DNA of 17,683 nt from Actinomycetes bacterium (GTDB lineage: Bacteria; Actinomycetota; Actinomycetes; Actinomycetales; Microbacteriaceae): the NCBI GenBank assembly GCA_023450335.1, contig JAEXHA010000139.1, positions 1 through 17,683 of the forward strand, given 5' to 3'. Both the position numbers and the translations under genes were made by a program. The notes beneath the pieces were generated by a model that made no database searches, was not told where the DNA came from, and worked only from the letters and a program-made list of their open reading frames with translations. Positions 15,205-17,683 of the stretch are shown here, piece after piece. The stretch's first letter is position 1; the number at the start of each line of letters is the position of its first letter.

Positions 15205-15954
15205 ATGACCCGCACCGCCATCGTCACCGGAGCCGCGCGCGGCATCGGAGCCGCCACCGCACAGCGCCTTGCCGCCGACGGGTTCGCCGTCGCCGTGCTC
15301 GATCTCGACGCCGCCGCCTGCGCCGACACCGTCGCCGCCATCGAAGCGGCCGGCGGCCGCGCGCTCGCCGTGGGCGCAAACGTCGCCGACAGCGCCGCCG
15401 TCGCCGCGGCCGTCGAGACCGTCGTCGCCGAGCTGGGTGCGCCCACCGTGCTGGTCAACAACGCCGGGATCATCCGCGACAATCTGCTGTTCAAGATGAC
15501 CGAGGACGACTGGGACGCCGTGCTGACGGTGCACCTGCGGGGCGCGTTCCTCATGACCAAGGCCGTGCAGGCCCACATGGTCGAAGCCGGGTGGGGCCGC
15601 ATCGTCAACCTGTCGTCGACGTCGGCGCTGGGCAACCGCGGGCAGGCGAACTACGCGGCCGCGAAGGCGGGCATGCAGGGCTTCACCAAGACGCTCGCAC
15701 TCGAGCTGGGCCGTTTCGGGGTGACCGCCAACGCCATCGCGCCGGGGTTCATCCAGACCGACATGACCCGCGCGACGGCCGAACGGCTGGGGATGTCCTT
15801 CGAGGACTTCGTCGCAGCCAACGCCAAGGAGATCCCCGTGGGGCGGGGCGGCACGCCGGCCGACATCGCCGCGGCCGTGTCGTTCTTCGCGTCGGAGGAG
15901 GCCGGATTCGTCTCGGGCCAGGTGCTGTACGTGGCGGGAGGTCCGCGCGCATGA
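15205..15954 (+). CDS. Short-chain dehydrogenase/reductase, FabG-like (3-oxoacyl reductase or 3-hydroxyacyl-CoA dehydrogenase)
   Basis: The 249-residue SDR interconverts 3-oxoacyl and 3-hydroxyacyl thioesters, or a similar carbonyl/alcohol pair. Visible motifs are cofactor loop TGAARGIG at 8-15, NNAG at 85-88 and active-site Ser137, Tyr150 and Lys154 (YAAAK). Asp33 at the end of the second strand suggests NAD(H), which fits an oxidative catabolic role better than NADPH-dependent fatty acid synthesis. Where the catalytic tetrad usually has Asn (..NLKG..), this protein has His110 (VHLRG). The ATG at 15205 lies 44 bp after adh, with AAGGGA at 15194-15199. The stop overlaps the maoC start as ATGA. 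Neighbouring MaoC suggests acyl-CoA substrates. Confidence 0.88.
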   Translation: MTRTAIVTGAARGIGAATAQRLAADGFAVAVLDLDAAACADTVAAIEAAGGRALAVGANVADSAAVAAAVETVVAELGAPTVLVNNAGIIRDNLLFKMTEDDWDAVLTVHLRGAFLMTKAVQAHMVEAGWGRIVNLSSTSALGNRGQANYAAAKAGMQGFTKTLALELGRFGVTANAIAPGFIQTDMTRATAERLGMSFEDFVAANAKEIPVGRGGTPADIAAAVSFFASEEAGFVSGQVLYVAGGPRA

Positions 15955-16406
15955 GCATCCACGTGGCATCGATCGCCGAGCTGCCCGCCGCGGTCGGACA
16001 GACGGCGGTCGGCGACTGGTTCGAGATCGCGCAGGAGCGCATCGCCGGGTTCGCGGATGTGACCGAGGACTGGCAATGGATCCACCTCGACGCCGAGCGC
16101 GCGGCATCCGGCCCCTTCGGCGGCACCATCGCACACGGCTACCTGACCCTGTCGCTGCTGCCGCGCCTGGCCGACGGACTGCTGCAGGTCGAGGGCGTCG
16201 GAATGGCGGTCAACTACGGGCTCGACAAGGTGCGGTTTCTGCAGCCGGTTCGTGCCGGCTCGCGCGGGCGCGCGTCGACCGAGGTGGTCTCGGCCGAGCC
16301 GGGGCCGCAGGGCACCCGCGTGGGTCTGCGCACGACCGTCGAGATCGAGGGAGTCGAGCGCCCGGCGCTGATCGCCGAGACGATCGCGCTGTTCGTCCCC
16401 CGCTGA
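15951..16406 (+). CDS. MaoC-like hot-dog dehydratase, (R)-specific enoyl-CoA hydratase type
   Basis: The 151-residue single hot-dog protein has the hydratase-2 active-site pattern Asp40-X4-His45 (DWQWIHLD), with FGGTIAHGYLTLSLLP at 56-71 forming the central helix region. Family members add water to trans-2-enoyl-CoA to give (R)-3-hydroxyacyl-CoA, or dehydrate it. Length is typical of NodN/PhaJ-like single-domain members. Its ATG overlaps the SDR stop (ATGA at 15951-15954), so the two products are made together and probably act in sequence. A 9-bp hairpin follows directly after its stop. Confidence 0.88.
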   Translation: MSIHVASIAELPAAVGQTAVGDWFEIAQERIAGFADVTEDWQWIHLDAERAASGPFGGTIAHGYLTLSLLPRLADGLLQVEGVGMAVNYGLDKVRFLQPVRAGSRGRASTEVVSAEPGPQGTRVGLRTTVEIEGVERPALIAETIALFVPR

Positions 16407-16436
16407 GCGGCGTCGGGCGCGTGGCCGCGACGCCGC
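16407..16436. terminator. Hairpin between convergent maoC-like and thiolase genes
   Basis: GCGGCGTCG (16407-16415) pairs perfectly with CGACGCCGC (16428-16436), a 9-bp stem with a 12-base loop that fills most of the 36-bp gap between two convergent stop codons. There is no T-tract in either direction; position and perfect pairing favour a bidirectional terminator. Confidence 0.5.
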
Positions 16437-16442
16437 GCCCCG

Positions 16443-17657
16443 TCACACCCGCTCGAGCACCATGGCCATGCCCTGACCGCCGCCGACGCACATCGTCTCG
16501 AGGCCGTACCGGCCGTCGACTTCGCGCAGGCCGTTGATGAGCGTCGAGGTGATCCGGGCACCGGTCATGCCGAACGGGTGCCCCACTGCGATCGCCCCGC
16601 CGAACGGGTTGAGCCGCTCGGGATCGATGCCCAGCTCGCGCGCGGACGGGATCACCTGCGCCGCGAAGGCCTCATTGAGTTCGACGAGGTCGATGTCGTC
16701 GATGCTCAGCCCGGCACGGTGCAGCGCCTGGCGGGATGCCTCGACCGGGCCCAGACCCATGATCTCGGGCGAGAGTCCCGTGACGCCGGTGGACACGATG
16801 CGCGCGAGCGGCTGCAGTCCGAGCTCGTCGACCACGCGGCCCGACACGATCACGATCGCGGCGGCGCCGTCGTTGAGCGGGCAGCAGTTGCCGGCCGTCA
16901 CGGTGCCGTCGGGCCGGAAGACCGGTTCGAGACCTGCCAGCCCGGCTGCGGTGACCCCCGCGCGGGGGCCGTCGTCGGCGGCGACGACGGTGCCGTCGCC
17001 GAGCGTGACCGGCTCGATGTCGCGCGCCCAGAACCCCGAGGCGATCGCCTTCTGGGCACGTTGCTGCGACTGCGCGGCGTAGGCGTCCTGCTCGGCACGC
17101 GTCACGCCGTGCACCTGCGCGACGTTCTCGGCGGTCTGACCCATCGCGATGTACGGGTCGGGCAGCGCACCCGCCTCGCGCGGGTCGGTCCAGCGCGCCG
17201 CGCCGGCGGCCGATCGCGCGGCGGTGCGGGCGGTGGCATCGGCGAACGCCGGGTTCTGTGCGGCGTCGAGGTCAGAGAAACCGTGCGCATACCGTGACAC
17301 GGACTCGACGCCGGCCGAGACGAACACGTCGCCCTCGCCGGCGGCGATCGCATGGAAAGCCATGCGCGTGGTCTGCAGCGACGATGCGCAGTAGCGGTTG
17401 ACGGTGGTGCCGGGCACGGCGTCGAGGCCGGCGAGCACCGCGACGATGCGCGCGAGGTTGAACCCCTGCTCGCCGGCGGGCTGCCCGGTGCCGAGCATGA
17501 GGTCATCGATGCGGCCGGGGTCGAGTGCGGGCACCTGGGCGAGGGCGGCGCGCACCATCTGCGCGGCGAGGTCGTCGGGGCGCACGTCGATCAGCGATCC
17601 CTTGCGGGCGCGCCCGATGGGCGAGCGGGTGGTGGCGACGATGTAGGCGTCGGTCAT
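16443..17657 (-). CDS. Thiolase, acetyl-CoA C-acyltransferase (FadA-like)
   Basis: The 404-residue thiolase cleaves 3-oxoacyl-CoA with CoA to acetyl-CoA and a shortened acyl-CoA, or runs the Claisen condensation in reverse. Active-site residues are the nucleophile Cys90 (NRYCASSLQ), Asn328 (NEAF), His360 (GHPFGMTG) and Cys390 (CVGGGQG). Length and NRYC/GHPFGMTGAR motifs resemble actinobacterial beta-oxidation thiolases more than short biosynthetic ones. The start is ATG 17655-17657 with a modest AGAAGAG upstream; the promoter lies beyond the window. It converges on the adh-SDR-maoC cassette, and its reaction would follow those of MaoC and the SDR in an (R)-3-hydroxyacyl-CoA route. Confidence 0.92.
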   Translation of the reverse strand: MTDAYIVATTRSPIGRARKGSLIDVRPDDLAAQMVRAALAQVPALDPGRIDDLMLGTGQPAGEQGFNLARIVAVLAGLDAVPGTTVNRYCASSLQTTRMAFHAIAAGEGDVFVSAGVESVSRYAHGFSDLDAAQNPAFADATARTAARSAAGAARWTDPREAGALPDPYIAMGQTAENVAQVHGVTRAEQDAYAAQSQQRAQKAIASGFWARDIEPVTLGDGTVVAADDGPRAGVTAAGLAGLEPVFRPDGTVTAGNCCPLNDGAAAIVIVSGRVVDELGLQPLARIVSTGVTGLSPEIMGLGPVEASRQALHRAGLSIDDIDLVELNEAFAAQVIPSARELGIDPERLNPFGGAIAVGHPFGMTGARITSTLINGLREVDGRYGLETMCVGGGQGMAMVLERV

Positions 17658-17683
17658 GGTGTTCTCTTCTCTCGGGTCGGGTC

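Overview
The window is dense, high-G+C DNA (about 70% by eye) with short intergenic gaps, GTG starts, strong AGGAGG-type ribosome binding sites and actinobacterial gene sets: dnaK-grpE-dnaJ-hspR behind HAIR-type operators, a siroheme/Fe-S sulfite reductase next to an Fe-S APS reductase, and a BetP-like BCCT carrier. It fits an actinomycete, most likely Microbacteriaceae (Microbacterium-like). The genus is inference from style and gene content. There are no rRNAs, tRNAs, CRISPR arrays, insertion sequences or phage genes.

Positions 1-6040 (minus strand) form a sulfur assimilation operon. In transcription order it holds ferredoxin-type sulfite reductase (4277-6040), APS reductase cysH (3537-4280), sulfate adenylyltransferase cysD (2587-3540) and cysN (1247-2587), a sulfonate-type binding lipoprotein (93-1178), and the first 27 codons of a further gene (1-81), probably another ABC transporter component. 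Sulfate is activated to APS by CysDN, reduced to sulfite by CysH and then to sulfide by the sulfite reductase. No APS kinase is present, which matches the Fe-S cysteines of this CysH. Genes sir-cysH-cysD-cysN overlap by 1-4 bases. The 250-bp divergent region 6041-6290 holds three GTCA repeats at exactly 10-bp spacing and a probable leaderless promoter for the next gene.

Positions 6291-9725 hold two convergent transporters: a 640-residue BCCT osmolyte carrier (+) and a UMF1/Atg22-like MFS protein (-), separated by 63 bp with a hairpin.

Positions 9726-13942 (+) are the major Hsp70 chaperone operon: dnaK, grpE, a zinc-finger-less dnaJ and the MerR-family repressor hspR. A near-consensus promoter (TTGACA-17-TACTGT) lies between two HAIR-like inverted repeats, so the autoregulatory loop is visible: HspR is encoded last and its likely operators sit at the front.

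Positions 13943-17657 hold a small oxidoreductase/acyl-CoA cassette: Zn-dependent alcohol dehydrogenase, FabG-like SDR and MaoC hydratase (+), then a convergent thiolase (-). The adh promoter is covered by a perfect 10-6-10 inverted repeat of the TetR-operator kind. No TetR gene is in the window.

Most of the window is well-known housekeeping and accessory metabolism. I found no clearly new system. The observations most worth checking are the regulatory sites and a few unusual residues or domain losses.
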